Of a DNA stretch of 64,000 bases, positions 25,101 to 40,100 are shown piece after piece. The stretch is from Branchiostoma floridae. Its lineage: Eukaryota; Chordata; Leptocardii; Amphioxiformes; Branchiostomatidae. The stretch is taken from positions 23,830,724-23,894,723 of the forward strand of contig NC_049979.1 in the NCBI RefSeq assembly GCF_000003815.2. The letters run 5' to 3'. Position numbers and translations under genes: made by a program. The notes beneath the pieces are model-generated. The model worked only from the letters and a program-made list of their open reading frames with translations. It searched no databases and was not told the DNA's origin. Each line of letters opens with the position of its first letter. Position 1 is the first letter of the stretch.

Positions 25101-28100
25101 GGGCGGCCAGCGAGTCACTGCAGGTCCGGATGTGCAGCATGTTGTTGGAGGCCTTCAGGTCTACTCTGGGCTGTTTCTAGTGGAAGGTGTCCAATACAGA
25201 AGTTAAACGTTAACATCACTAGTCTTGATTGAAATCACATACTCAAAAACAACTTAAATTGCACTACTTTTTTTCAATGGTTGTGACAGTTGTACACAGG
25301 TAAATAAACAATTGGTACCATCATGGCCCAAATCTTCTAATGTAAGTGTTAATAGGAAGTCTCTAAAGCAAGGATTTGAGAAACTTACTGAGTCAGTGCC
25401 TTCATTTAAGGTCAGCTTGAGTTCAAACAGCCCCATGTCCATCACACAAACATAGTCTAGGGAAAAGAGAATCTTCATAAGTAATTGTAAAAAACAAACT
25501 CCAAATGTTCAGACTACTTAAGTCTACATACAATGTAAGATGCAGAACTACCATTACTAAACGCATCAGGAAGGTACATGTGTATACATGTACATGTGTA
25601 TAACTAGACTCCATTAAGAATTTGTCAATTTCATTTTTTTTGTACTTACTTCTCTTTAGGTCTACTGGTCCTTGGTCCCTCACATTAGCAGACAGGTACA
25701 ATGCTGAGTCATCTACAATAAATCTGAAACAAAAGTCACCAAGGTTTAGGTTCTTGAAAGCCACCAAGCTGAATTGCTGTTTAGTAACAGTTTAATATGT
25801 AATTTGTAGTAATTTCAACATTTAGACAGTTAAGATGCAACAACCTAGTTTCTGATTGAAAGATGCATGTGTGTTTCGATAATAGTGGTTCAATAGCCTA
25901 GTCAGTGGATTACAGCCTGCCTGCTGTAGCGATATGCACAAAGTTGTGTGGCCCAAAGGCTTTGAATCAGAGATGGATACTGCCATAGGCACCACCAATA
26001 GTGGTGCTTGAAGGACTTTTTTTAACTATACCTTTTAACTACTTTTCTTGTACATGTATGCATTAAACAATGCAGATAACTTGAAGGAACACAGAAACTG
26101 GAAAGTTACCTTAAAACAGAAATAGCAGAATCTACAACAATATTGCTGGATATGCTGAGTTTCTCCATGGTCAGCATAGCTCTCATTGGCAGGTGAACTG
26201 GCCTGCAGGGAAACACAAAAGATAATCCTGGCATTCCTTGCCACAAAATAGGGAAAGAAAGATCATGCACAATCATACATGATGTACAATAAAGTACACT
26301 GTCAGTCAAACCTGGTCTCAGCAACCACTCAAGGGAATGAGGCTTGGTGCTTGCACCAGACATGTTGGCCAGATGGTCCAATTTGGTACGTGTATATATG
26401 GCACCTGTTACTTCACTCTACAGGACCACAGTAATCATAAAGGCCAGCTTGAAATACTAATTGATAAGGAAAAGGCCATCAACCAATATGTCTGTGTGGC
26501 AGGGGTTTTACAGGGACAAGCGGCCCAGGTGTGTCCTACCTGTAGTCCACAGCACAGCCCAGCAGGTGGACATGCAGCTCTGTCAGGATGTGTGGTAAGG
26601 TGTAGCCCAGGATAGGGTAGTCTTCTACATCCAGGAAATCTATCATCTGCAAGGACACATGGAGGGGAACAAATCAGAGCACTTCTTCTTCTTCTTTGTG
26701 TCATCACTACACTTTTCTGATCCAGAGCACTCGTAGAACATCACTTTTGCATCTAAGATGCATGGTGACTCTTTATAGTAATTCTGAATCTATTGTAAGG
26801 CTGGGCAAATTAATGTTGTGTTTCTGATTACCATCCAGAAAATATTAGGGTCAGTATAGGGATTTTCATCAAAGTGGTCCAACAAATACAGTTTAACTAA
26901 TGTAAACAGAAAGACATCAAGACAATCATGGTATTCTTAATATCATATTTGGACTTTACAAATAATACATTGTACAAGCACAATTCTATGGATAAACTCA
27001 CCAACAATGTTTTCATCACTCAGATAAAAATTTCATGTCCCTTGCCAACAGTCAACCCATAGAAAGGCCAGGGTATGTAGGGTTTTGGCATTTTTTCCCT
27101 AGGACCAACCATGCTCACAGCAATTTGGTAAAAAAAATCTATGAAAAATATGAGATAAAAAGCAATTCTTTTGTGATAATGAAGTTGCCTTACCTGTGTA
27201 AACCAGTGCTGTCCTTGCAGAAACACCTTGTGTCTTAGTGTTCCTCCTCGTACAGCAACAGCAACCAAGAACTCCTGTCACACAATAAACAGAAGCAACT
27301 CAATATATGCTCAATATATCATTCAATATGTAAAGGTAACGATCACATAGCCTTTTTGAGAATGTAGGAGAAGTGGGTTGTTAAACCATTACATCTAGGG
27401 CACAGTATTGGAAGGCAGGGCCCAATCCTCTCCTTTTAATTTTACCATTCAAGTCCCTAACTGAAGTCAGGCAGTCATTCTGCACCAGGGTGGAGTGAGG
27501 AAAGTTGTTAGTGCCTTTCATGAGAATACAACTTCTAGCCAGAATGTTAGGAATTGAACCCGTCAACTTTAGATGTCCTGTCTGCTAGCTAAGTCCTTTG
27601 GACATATGATGCCCAATTCAACATCTACGGTAACAGTGATTGTTATGCGTAACAGTAATAAGTAAAACTTGTCTCAATCAACAATTATCCTTCAGGAAAA
27701 GGAAGTGATAAATGACACAGAGAGAACATATCAACTAACCTTGACAGTTTCAGCCTTCTCTGTATCTAATGTGATCCTGACTCCCACAGACAGCATGTTG
27801 AGGCTGTCCCCTCCTGTGCCTACCAGCCCGGCCAGACTGGTGTACACACTGTCAGAACGGTAGATCAGGGGGTCCAGCTGGTCAGGGCAGTCCGGTGTGG
27901 CTCGGCCCACTATGTCCTCCCACGTGTGGTCATCCACCTGACCTGTGTGGCCAATTGTAAATATATATAATAACATGTAAAATGAATTTTGTGCCCTGAG
28001 TATGTGAAAGAATGAGCAAATGGCATACACAGCTAGCATACTGTGTTACATAAAACGGAATGTGCTGACCTCTGTGGAAAACCCCAGCTTTGTTGGCTTG

Positions 28101-31100
28101 GACAAACAGGTAGCCCAGGTTAGGGTTCCCTTGGTAGTTCACCACCACAAAGATGGTCCCATCCTTGATTTCCAGTAGCAGCTCCCCCTGTCTGTTTTCA
28201 GATGACTTGCCCTCCTCATCCTGAATGGGTGCAGAGGAAGTTATACAAAATGTACATCATAGAATCTTTATTGTTTAGACATTGTGCAGAATGCTGAGAG
28301 CTAAGATGAGAAAGCAGAATGTACCATTTCAAAGTCTTTAGAATGGCTCGGCCAGGAATCAACCTCTCACAATCTACCAAAAGCAAGATGAACTCTCTAC
28401 TCACTTTGCTGTTGCACCGGTTTAAAGGTAGATAGTGTTTAAGTACCCTACATACCTTTATCCTTGTGCCCAGGGCCAGTTTGCCGTGCCCAATGTTGAC
28501 AGAGACGGCCACAAAGCTCTGCGCTCTCCTCTGTCTGTACTGCTCCTGCTTCTGTTTCCTCTGCTGTCTCTGTTTCATCTCAGATGTAGAGTAGAAAGGT
28601 CCGCTGTCGAATGGGCCGCTGTCAAACTCATCTTCATCGTCTGTATCAGAATCTGGAGGATGACAAAAACAAACAAATGATGCCTGTGACAGTGTGAGAC
28701 ACTGTCCTTGCAGTTTTTTCTATAGGCTGCCAAGTGATAAATGGTCTTGTTCCTTTAGAAATTTCCCCATACATGTAGCTTAACTGGTAGAAGCCTCAAA
28801 GTTGATTCCCTGGATCCAATTAGTTGGTAACTGAGAGATCTTGGTTGGGGCTATATCCCAGGAGGTGCCTCAAGCATTTTAAAGGGAAGGGCTAGCAACT
28901 CCTCCCTGTAAATATATTCATGTACCCTACTTATGAAACAGCAATACACTTGCTGCCCTTTGTGCTACTAGGTACACCAAAGTGAATTACATTACAACAA
29001 CTAAACCTAACCCTGTAACCAATAGACAATTGGTGGCCAAACAACCTTAAAAGGTAAAAGACAGAAGCATGGACCCACCATACTGCAGAGCAGACTTGCA
29101 CATGATGAACCTGTCCTTACTGGCCCCCTGCATGAACTGACTGGCCAGGTCCAGCCCCACCTGGCCCTGCAGGCTGTACTGGTCACTCGGGTTGACCGGG
29201 GACGGGGCAGCCGGCGCCCACAGACACAGGTCATTGTTTATTCTGTAACACACACAGGGGAAGGGCCACTTAGATACTGTGTCTACCAACAACAGAGACA
29301 TCTGGCAATAGTACAAATGAATGCTCTGTTTAAATTACAAAGAAAAGTCTTATACTAGTTATAGACAGGAATCACAGCAATGTATCAGTAAACATCAATC
29401 ATTCATGGAAGAATCAGGCTTTAAGTCATTAGTGTTTGCCCCGGGAGAGAGGGGTTGCAAGTTACATCCCGGCTACATTGTTTTTTGATTATCTTTATTA
29501 ACTAAAATTTAAGTTGATTTTTTGTATTCTAGTTATTCCACAATCATTCTTTCTCAGGAATGAATGAATTTTTGCACCATTTTACAGGCTTATCCTTAAG
29601 TTCCGCTGTCATAGGGTAGGCATAGGGTTGACAAGCGTTTTTTTACAATGTCAATTTTATTTCGAAAGGAAAATATGAATATTGCCAATTGAAAGGAATT
29701 CTTACTGACAGGAACCTCCATCCAATAGTGCCCAAAAAATTATAACAGGAACTTTGTATCAATAGAACCAAAAAGTCTTATATCCTGTCAATAGCCTTAA
29801 TTGGCCAGAAAAAAAAAAACACCAAGGAGAAGTGTTGCCTCACCTATTGTACAGGTTTTCGTAAAAGGCTTTGTCTGGCAACACCAGGTTGACGTTGGGG
29901 AAGGAGAACTCCAGACATATCCTAGCTGTGGCGACTGTTGTCTCCTGGAAGTCTGACAACTCTGCCTGGTCACCCGGCATGATCATCTATGGGAGGCACA
30001 TGGGACAGGTTAACATGATGCAATCATATGGTAAAAACTAGGGAATGTGTACAGTACAGTATTGCAATAGATTTTTCGGGGACAAGTAAAAACAGATTTC
30101 AAAGTACTGGGTATAACTATACTGTATCTGTATAAATCTCTGCTAAGAATATAAGCATTTATGACTTAACATGTGTGAATCCTACTAAAAAGTCAAATAT
30201 TAAAATTGAAAAAGAAAAAAATAATGTGGCATTGAAGTCGGCACTATTCTTGATCCTAACAGTGGAAATTGGCCACATGGCAAAGTTACTGTGGTGTAGT
30301 ATTATGTTAACTTGATATTACATATTTATGGGACTTGGGATTTAGGGCATAGGCCACAAGCTAGTTCTGTTCTGGTTAAAAATGACAGAAATACATATAA
30401 TACAAACCTCTTCATTCTCAAACATGACTTTCTTGTTGGAGAAGACGGATGGCTCCTGCTTGCCGGTGAGTGTTTCCTCCAGCGAGTGGTTAGGTGTGCT
30501 GGGTTCAGACTCCACTTCCTCCTCCTCCAGTACTGACCCAGCATTGTATGGCTTTACAGTCACAACTATCCTGGAGGGGTACAGGGACAGGTGTCATACC
30601 TGGGCTGTCATAACGTTTGATGCAAGGGTTCCTTCTACTTGACATGTTTGCCACGTGTTTCCATCAAACAATTGAAAATGTATTTTGTGTGCCACTGTCA
30701 AATATTCAAAGATGGACGTTTTCTATGCTTGAGGACACCAAATGTTGTCAACATTTGTTCGCGGTGGTTTTAAGTTTGCTGTAGCATCATAGACTGTAGT
30801 CAAATTCTATATTGGAATAATGTTCACAGTGGTTTTAAGTTTGTGATGAGGTGACCACCGCAAATACCGCAAACATTAAAAAAAACAAAAACACTGCAAA
30901 CGTTTTGCATTTACAGTATTCCGTAGCATCCTTGGTCTCAGGTGGAAACATGTCATCTTCGGGGTCATTAAAAAAACTTCCACCCACAGATATGTCAGTT
31001 TGGATTATCATACAAAATTCTGGACTCATTCTTCATTGCAACAAACAAACAAACAAACAAACAAACAAACAAAGGAACAAACAAACAAACACATGAACAA

Positions 31101-34100
31101 ACAAAGCCTTCTTACCTTGGCCAATCAAATCCACTGCTGACAGGAGCATCAATGTCGCCCTCCGACTGGCCGTGGGAGATCCGACAAAACGACACTGCTT
31201 CCTCTGACGGGTCTAGCTGATACAGGCCATGCGCTTCTCTGAACTTGAGCTCGTACTGTGAGATGTCCCCCATCCCCAGGGTTGTCTGGAAGTCAAAGTC
31301 CGTCACATCCAGGATCAGCACCTCCTTCCTGATGTGTTTCTTCCACCAGGGGAGGTGGTCCAGGTTGGGCGGTCTCAGGTCGGGGATGGGAAATCTGGGA
31401 AATAATATACATCCAGGGTTTGAATCTTTGTTAGTACACATAACCAGTAAACTGTCTCTAGGTGTAACACAGCAATTCAGTACAGTAAGTATAAGACTGG
31501 ACTGCAAGATTTTATCTACATAAAACTAGCAAGGAACCCTACTCTTTTATGACAGGTCTTGTGTTTGCAGTTTCAGAAAATTTTTGTTTTGTCTTCTACC
31601 CATCTATACCCTTGTTTCAAACTTAAAACTATCACAAACACTCCATTTTCTCCAGTATATATACAAAATTAAATCCCAGCAAACATTTTCCATTTCATAG
31701 TATAATGCTACACATTTACAATGCAAGTCGTTACCTGACGTGAAACTTGGCAGCTGGGGATAATATATGCAGGCTGATGGGGTTTTCACATGCGGCTGGT
31801 GTCTCGTCTAAGGCTTCACTAAACAAGGCTTGTCTTGTCTGAAACAAACAAATAGACAGGCTGGAAACGATACCTCCATTTTTACAGAGGTAAGAAAATG
31901 TGCTAGATGATCCAGACACCTAAGTTAATGTATGTTCCAGTTACATTTGTATATTGTTTGAGTTTTGTACAATGTATGTGTCCAGGGACACATAGCCTGA
32001 GTGTGATTTTTACCCTGGTAAAATAAAATACTGTAAATGCAGAAATATTCACGGTGTTAAAAAAACAACTCACCATACTGGCTGTTGGCTGGATGGAGCT
32101 GAACATGCCGGAGGAGCTGCTCATCTGTGCCAGGGGCTGGGGGTTCAGCAGGGCGTTCAGTCTGTCCACTATACTGATGTCCACTTCACACTCACAGGTA
32201 CTGACTTCTACTGTCACCTCGGGGATGGGGGGCTTTGTGTACGCACCCTATGGCAACAAGGACAGGTGTGCAACTCACTGCATCTATTGCCTCTTAAAGA
32301 GACTGCTGTAGACTGATCCTGACTGTCCATCAGGACTGGCAATTGGTCCAATAATTGCATGTCAGATATTGGTTTGATCAATATTTGGCAATCATTATTC
32401 AAGTGGTTGCATGTCTGGTCAAATACTTGTAAGTTTATGTTTTTATTTTGCACTTCTATGTTGTGGCAAAGTGGGCAGGGCTATGGGATCTATCATAGCA
32501 CTGGTAAAAAGGCATCAACAACAATAAAAACAATCATATCTATTAAAAATTACAAGAAAAAGATGAAATAAATCGTAATAAAATGTTTCAAACAGTAAAT
32601 CAATGAAACACTGCATACTGTCTTACCTTTGCTCCTTTGTCTACATTCTTGAACTTGACTTTAAGGCAGGGACTGGTGGTGGGGAGGGCAGCAAACATGG
32701 ACTTGGTGGTCTCCTGCTGCTGAAGGTCAGGGAAGGACAGCAGCTGCAACAGAAATTAACATTTGGATTAAAATGTACTGATTTTCAGAAGCAATTTTAG
32801 TTAGACTTAAATATCATCAGCACTGATAAACTGGACTTTTCCTCAACAAGAGATGGAAGCTAGTAAACAACTGTAAAAACTTATAATACTGTAAATCTTG
32901 AAATGATATCTGTCTTTTTTATTTTTGCAGTGTTTTTTATTTTTCCAGTTTTTCCAGTGACCTCCAATTCGTCGCACCAACTATTTCCAATTCATTACTC
33001 CTCTACTTAGAATCATTTCAACGGTGAAAGTAAAACACAGTGTTATCCTCCTTTCCCATTCTACTGGAAAAATAAGTCCAGCAAAATTAAAAAAACTTGT
33101 CAGTCATAAGAATATCAGACTAATGTTACTAAGTAACGGTACAAAAATCCATAGTATAAAATTCCATCTAGCTCAAGGCTGTGTGTACCTCTGTGTATGT
33201 AGGTTCTGTGGGGTCGGAGGTCAGGTCAGATCGGGTGTCCCTGTCATACAGACACTCCACCAGGTCCAGCAGACCCACGCTGATGTCTGCCACCGTCCGC
33301 TGGAAGTGGTGGTGAGCACTGCTGTTGGACTTCTGGTCACACTCCAGCATCACAGGGGCGGCTACACATCTGGGAACAGCAACAACACTGGTTTATACCT
33401 TTATCATTCCATGAAAAGGTATTTATGGCAGTAGTGTGCAAACTGAAAAGTCCAATGGTTAGGGACCATGCTTCTGGACCAAGAAGACGTGAGGTCCTAT
33501 TCTAGCTGTTGCTGCTCACCTGACATGAATGCTGTTGAAAAACATTGCAGTTCTTAGGGGACATTAAGCAGTGATCCACTGTTCATTGTACTTGCTGAAA
33601 AGAGTTAAGGAAATTTCCCCAATACAATGAACCAGCAAATACTGTACATATTGCCTGTCTTCTCTATTTTATCACATACCAACTTACCCATTTTACATTC
33701 TGTGCTTTATTTATAATGAAAACAATTCATTACACTGGGTCAGCCTAGCCAGCTTGTGCTGGTAATGGCTAATTTTTTGACATTTTAAAAAGAATTTTGC
33801 TGAACTCAATACAATTAACTCTAATCTACTCACTGTAGATGGTCATACTGGCAGGCCTTGGCTATTCTGTCCTTCATGGCAGCCAGGTCTTTCCACCCAA
33901 AGGCAGATGTACTGTAGCCCATCACGTCTGTGAAGTACTTCTCCGCCATGTCTAACAGCAGATTACTGGACTCAGGCCTGTCGCTCTTACTGGTGGGCGT
34001 GGCCACGGGGTCGTTGTGCAGCAGAGTGATTGACAGGCAGCTCAGCTTCAGTCTGTAGTGAGTCCGCTCCGCCTTGGCCTCCTCTTCTAACAACTCCTGA

Positions 34101-37100
34101 CCTGAAGGTGCTACAGAATGTGTGCAAGAGATAGAAATTAACTCCTTTACTTAGACATGTTTGCAATCTATATTTGCCTGAAAGTGGCTGTATAACAGAA
34201 CACAGACATTCCATCTAATGTAAAAGGGAAGGTGTTTCAAGGTGTTTGAAGTTAATGGTTACAGGAATTCTCTGGTACAGTTGTAAGATATTTGCAAACT
34301 TTAATGCATATTTGAATTTGTGATGAAGATATTGCCGCAAAAACCACATCCAATAAAACCTCCCTGTACATTTCGATATCTACGGTAACTATGGAAGTTT
34401 CTACCAAACAATTTTCTCTACATTTATCTAAAAGGAAGCATCTCTTTGACTCACTTCGTTTTCTGCTGGAAGGTTTCTGATTGGTGGTGACCCCTTTAGG
34501 AAGTGTGGCTGTGAAGGGGGAGGAGGCTCCTCCTGCGTAGCTGCTGTATCCAAACTTGTGGGCGCTGTTGTCTGGAAATGGAGAAATCAGAGCAGTCAAC
34601 TACAAATGTACAAGCATAATGTACATGGAAAGCGTTTATCAACTATTTGTATGTCAGGAGAATCTTTTGGCTATGAGTAAAAAACTGTTGGATATTTGGT
34701 CAATAAGTCAATGCTAACAAGCATAACTAAATTAGTAGTTTCATTGTGGGTCTATGAACATGGATTCCGAAACAATTCTCCAAGTACAAAAGAGTATCAT
34801 TCTGAATCTTCAAACCAGGAATACCGTAAATCCAGATATGTTTTCAGCGATTTTATTTTTGTCCTTTAAGGGTGACCTCTCTACCGCAGAATCATGATGT
34901 CACAAATGTGTGTTTCCATTGTACTGTAGTACAGAACTTTCATCCGCAAACCCAAAACACACTAAAACCCCTCTTTCCTTCCCCCACCTAGAAATCCAGA
35001 CTCGCTTGGAAATATACGAATTTCACATAAGGACTGTTATAGAGAGAGTGATATTTACTTCTGGGCAGTCTGTGTCTAGCTGAGTCACTGCTGCTGGCGC
35101 TGTAGTTACTACCGAAGGACGTCTCCAGGTCCACCTCAGGGGGCTGTCCGAGGGGGGGCAGCTGTACGTTCAGCCCTGCTGCCATGGAGTAGTACACATC
35201 ATCATCATCATCACCTGGAGGGGGGCAGAGGCAACTGTCACTTTTCAAACAGGGGCTCAACTCTAGTGTTCAGCATACAATTTTTCCTGAATCTAAAGAA
35301 ATAATTGCATTGCCACCTTAGATATTTGTGTAGGGTTACAAAGTATACGTCAATGTACTACATTGTATAACTAACTAGACTAAGTCTAGTAGTACACCGC
35401 ATTTTTCACATCTAAGCATAAAAGAATTATGATACCTTTGTTTTATATATCACATGTATCTAAAAAAATTTAATTTAGCTATAGAATTTCAGATTCAAGG
35501 TCTGAAATGAGGCTTGTAATTAGGCATTGCTGACATTGTATTCTCTATTTCATGTACATGTAGTACATCTCATTTATTTGGGTGCACCTAAACTTTTTAC
35601 TATGTTAGATGGACCAGTGCATCTATTTTGAACATGAATTTTGAGCAAGTTGCAAACTGAAAGGATTGCTATACAACATGTTGTTGTTCTTGTTTGATAG
35701 TCACTAATAATAAATAGGTTGAGTGCGGACTGTTTTCTACATGTATCTTCCTTACAAGCATAAGTGTTACTGTAACAGCACTTCTTCTTCAGCTGCACAT
35801 CATGACAAAAGTTACCTAGTCCTTTCTTCTGTGACCCCTCCATGGTGTGCCTGCCCATGCCCAGGTGGTAGTCCCCGATGTGATCCTCCCAACCCCCTGC
35901 TGCTGCCTGTTTGGGCTGGCGATCCTCGTACAACTGGCGCTGGAGCTCGCTCTCGATCTTCTGGTAGTCTTCAGGGCAGATGGGCTTGTTGAGGCGACCA
36001 TCAGGACTCATACCGGTCGAGGCTATGTAAGGTACACAGTAGTGTTATAGATACTGCTTAGTGGAGAGTACTTAGACAATACAAATTTGTATAAATCTAT
36101 CCATCTATTCAGTTTTACCACAGGGAAGGGCCCCTATTCTTTTCAATAAATGTGGTGGGTTCTTAAAAGTGGTCCTATTTAATGTCCTAGCCGAGGGACA
36201 TCCCTAGCTGAAGCTAGGTACTCATTTTCACCTGAGTGGAGTGAGGGAAAACATCAGGGTGGCCTGACTAAAATCATGCTCCTAGTGGCTGGCCTTACAG
36301 TTTCCACCAGCTAGTCATTAAGTCAATCCAGTGAGAGATTGCGTAAACACAGGCTACTGGGGTTTGGGACAGACACCTTACCGATTATGCTCGTGTGAGG
36401 AGTGGTACTGACCTGGTGTGAGGATCTCGTTTGCCATCTCCATCAGCAGGTGAACCTGCCTGGGGCTCAGGAAGAAGTTCAACGACCCCAGGTAGCACTC
36501 CAGGTCAAACTGGCAGGAAGAACAGAGAGGTTTCAAATCTGTGTCATATTGAACTTTGACCTCTTGAATTACCAGAAGTATGCCATATTGCTGATGTTAT
36601 TGTCTTCTTTAATTCATCAACCGTTTGTATGTTTTTCTGTCATTTCCAACCAGCATATCCTACCTCAGTGGTGTGGGTCACAAATAAATAACACAAAATA
36701 GTACATGTTAAATTGAATACAACAAACAAATCTAACACACAATAAACATTAATAACAATATATGATTACAAACATAAAGAATACTAAAAGACATGTAAAG
36801 TTCATTCCAGTAGGTCATCATTGTGAGGTCACTATGTAAGTATGTGGCGAGAATTCCTACCTGTAAGATCACACTGAGTACAGTGATTCCGATGACTCAC
36901 CTTGGGTCCTGATATACTTTCACTCTGTTTGACCTTGACCTTGATCTCCTGCATGCCCGAGCAGACGCCCAGCTTGATGGGGTTGGAGGGGACCTGTGGG
37001 TGGGGGTCTGACTCCGCCCCCCTCCCCTCCATCATGGACGGCATCTTGGGTGTCAGGGGTGGGGACAGGTTGGAGTCTGATGACTGAAGAAATAGAGACA

Positions 37101-40100
37101 ACAGTTGATGTTTCATTATGTTTTACTGATGGTATAAATACATGTATCCATGTAGTTTTCTTTTTAAAGCCAGGTGACATATGCATCAGATATACAAATA
37201 TTCTCTCTCAATATTAGCAATATTGTTACCCATTCTCCTTTGCAGAGCCCACAACCTAAACTGACAATATACCTTGAGGAAACTGCTAAATCGGGCTGAG
37301 GTTTCCAGTTTTGTGGTTATGGCCTCTAACTAGCTCTCAGCCAATCAGAGACTTGGCTTTACCTAAAGAAATCATTTAGCCAATTCTCTGATTAGCTGAC
37401 AGCTGGATAGAGGCTATGCCAACTGAATTGGAAACATCAGTCAGGTTAAGCAGAGTCTGACAAGGTATAATGTACAGGTTGTGTACAAGGCTCTGTGTAA
37501 GTGAATGATTGTTACCCTACCTGAGGAGACATGTTAGGTGAACATCTTGCACTGGTCCTGGCACTCTCAGGGAACTCGTCGGAGTGGAGGGTGACCCCCA
37601 TCATGTGGAACACCTTGGTAGCCACGGCTGCCGGCTGCATCAGCTTCGGCTCATCCTTGTCTACAGGACTGCCCTGGTCTGCTGCACACTCATCAAAGTA
37701 TTCAATTCTGAGGAGCACAACAACAAAACACAACAGTCAATTACTGTAACCTTCATTAAAAGGTAATCCTTATCAACCCCAACAAACACAACACAGATTT
37801 CATAATTTAAATTCATTTACTTCTACAGTGGATTTATTTTGCAGTATAAGGGAAAGGAGGTTTTTTGCAGCATTCAAATTCAAAGTTGAAACATTGCTGT
37901 AGTACAGTAGTGATACACTGGTGTCAATCAGCTGGTCTGTGTAGGCCCTGGAAACAGCCTCTGAGTAGGTCAGCATTTCTCCAGACTATGCCGTCTGGTT
38001 GGAGAGCATGTGTGCTGAGTTTCAAACCAGGTTCTTGAGGCTGTTTCGGGGGCCAGGGTGGGGTGGCCCAGGCATACAGGCTACCATAATCATGGTAATT
38101 CTAACACATGCTATAATAAGAAGAAATAACAAAATTGAGCCCTCATCCAGAAAAGAACTATCATTAGCTATAGTCTGTATGTGTACCTTTTGATGTGGAT
38201 TTCCAGAGCAGTTCCAGTCTTGGAGTCTTTAGGCACATGTTCAATCCTCACTATGGTGTCCACAAAAGTCACTTTTATTCTGGTCAGAACTGCGTGGGAA
38301 AAGGTTGGGTTTGAAGACAAAAAGAATTTTGTACAGCAAAACGAATACATAAATAGATAGATGATAGAGAATACAATATACATTTTCCCACCGCCTCCCA
38401 TAAGGCAACATGCATACAACAGTAAACTGAAGACAGGAAATGAGGTAACCTTTGATATCCTTGGGACCTTTTACCTAGTATGTGGAAACGTGTGTGGAAA
38501 CACACACAAGCAAACCAACAGCCCCAAAAACATTACCATCGTGCACAGAAGTAAAGCTACCCTATACTGTATGAGACATTAGCTTATAATGACTAGATAT
38601 TAAGGACAACAGTACCTGTCTCGATAGTCTGTGCGAAGAGCTCCAGCCCCTCGAACGGCTGGACCTCCTGCTCATCCCCTGCTGCTGCCTCCTGTTTGAG
38701 ACACTCCTGAGCCAGCTGCATGCTGGTGGTCATGCTGCCCTGCCAGATGGAGTTCATCATGCTCCCTGCACACAAGGACAGGTTGTACGTGCATCATACT
38801 TGTAGCTATACACCATTCATAACAGGCTTGCCAATCTAGATTATCTCAGGCACTAGTACTGGAATGATTTGCTGTATACTATCCATCCCCTGAAGTAGAT
38901 TTGGTGGATCCAGCTCAAGTAAAGCCCCCTCGGAGAGAGATTCTAACTTCATACCAGGCTTCACGAATCAGGGTCAATTCCAGGCCTGTTTGAATCTTGA
39001 TTCTTAAAGACTCGTAAGGACGGGGTCTTAGTTTTAGAAATGGCAAATCCAACTTGAATATGCAAATATAAAGTACCGATGACACTTTCATTCCGGTTGC
39101 CATGCTAATGAATAACGTATTTCACTCCAATGTTTTAAAGACAATGGCTTCCACTGTTTGTACTATTTCTTGATAACATACTCAGATACTGCAGTATACT
39201 GTCAGACATAGTCTGAAATCTAACGTTAAATGATTTTGATTTAATATATGATGGCATGTACCTGGCATACTATTTGAATTCTCAGGCCGATACTTTGGTT
39301 GCAGAGTCACTTCCAGGCCCTTGATCTCCATGGTACAGTTGTCATTGAGGAGGGCCGACCAGGGAACTGCAACAGAGATGCTGCCGATGTAGCCATCAAT
39401 CATCTCCACTGGGGCATTAGTGCCCTCTAGCACCTCATTCAGGGACTGCAAGAAAACATTTTGCAACCATGTCAATCTCAATATTGTTTCGAAATTTGAG
39501 AATCATTACAACGCAATGCAACACAGCACATCAAAGACTGTTAAAGCCAAAAAAATCCCATAAATGACTTAATGCAGATCTGTGCAAATAATTTGCTACA
39601 TGCCTAATCATTTAGTTTCAATTTCAATGCACACAATAACATTTGAACCAAAGGCAAAGTACATGTAGCACACATGTACACTTGTCATTAATATGTGATC
39701 CAGTTAATTTAAACACAAAGTCCTCTTGCATTGGGAAGATTGGTATCAAGTCCAAATTCTGAATATCAAAAAGCGAAAATCACAGCATGGATTTTCACCA
39801 GTATTCATATTGTGATATAAATATTGTGACAGATGGCTGATATTTGACATAGCCCTCTTCCTGCTGTCTAACCCTGTATCCAATACAAATCTGGTGCTAA
39901 TGACCACTTCAGCTGGGAAAAGGTTACTAGTAAGGGGCTACAGTAAACCAAGGTGTTATTAGGCTAGCTGGGGTGTTTGCAAAAAGATGTTTTCATTTTT
40001 GTACAGGTACAAGCAAAGCTGCATGGAAACACAAAATCCACCTTGCCATAAATATCCAGTTCTTCTTCTATTGTCATCCTCAACAGGTGAATCGAGATGA

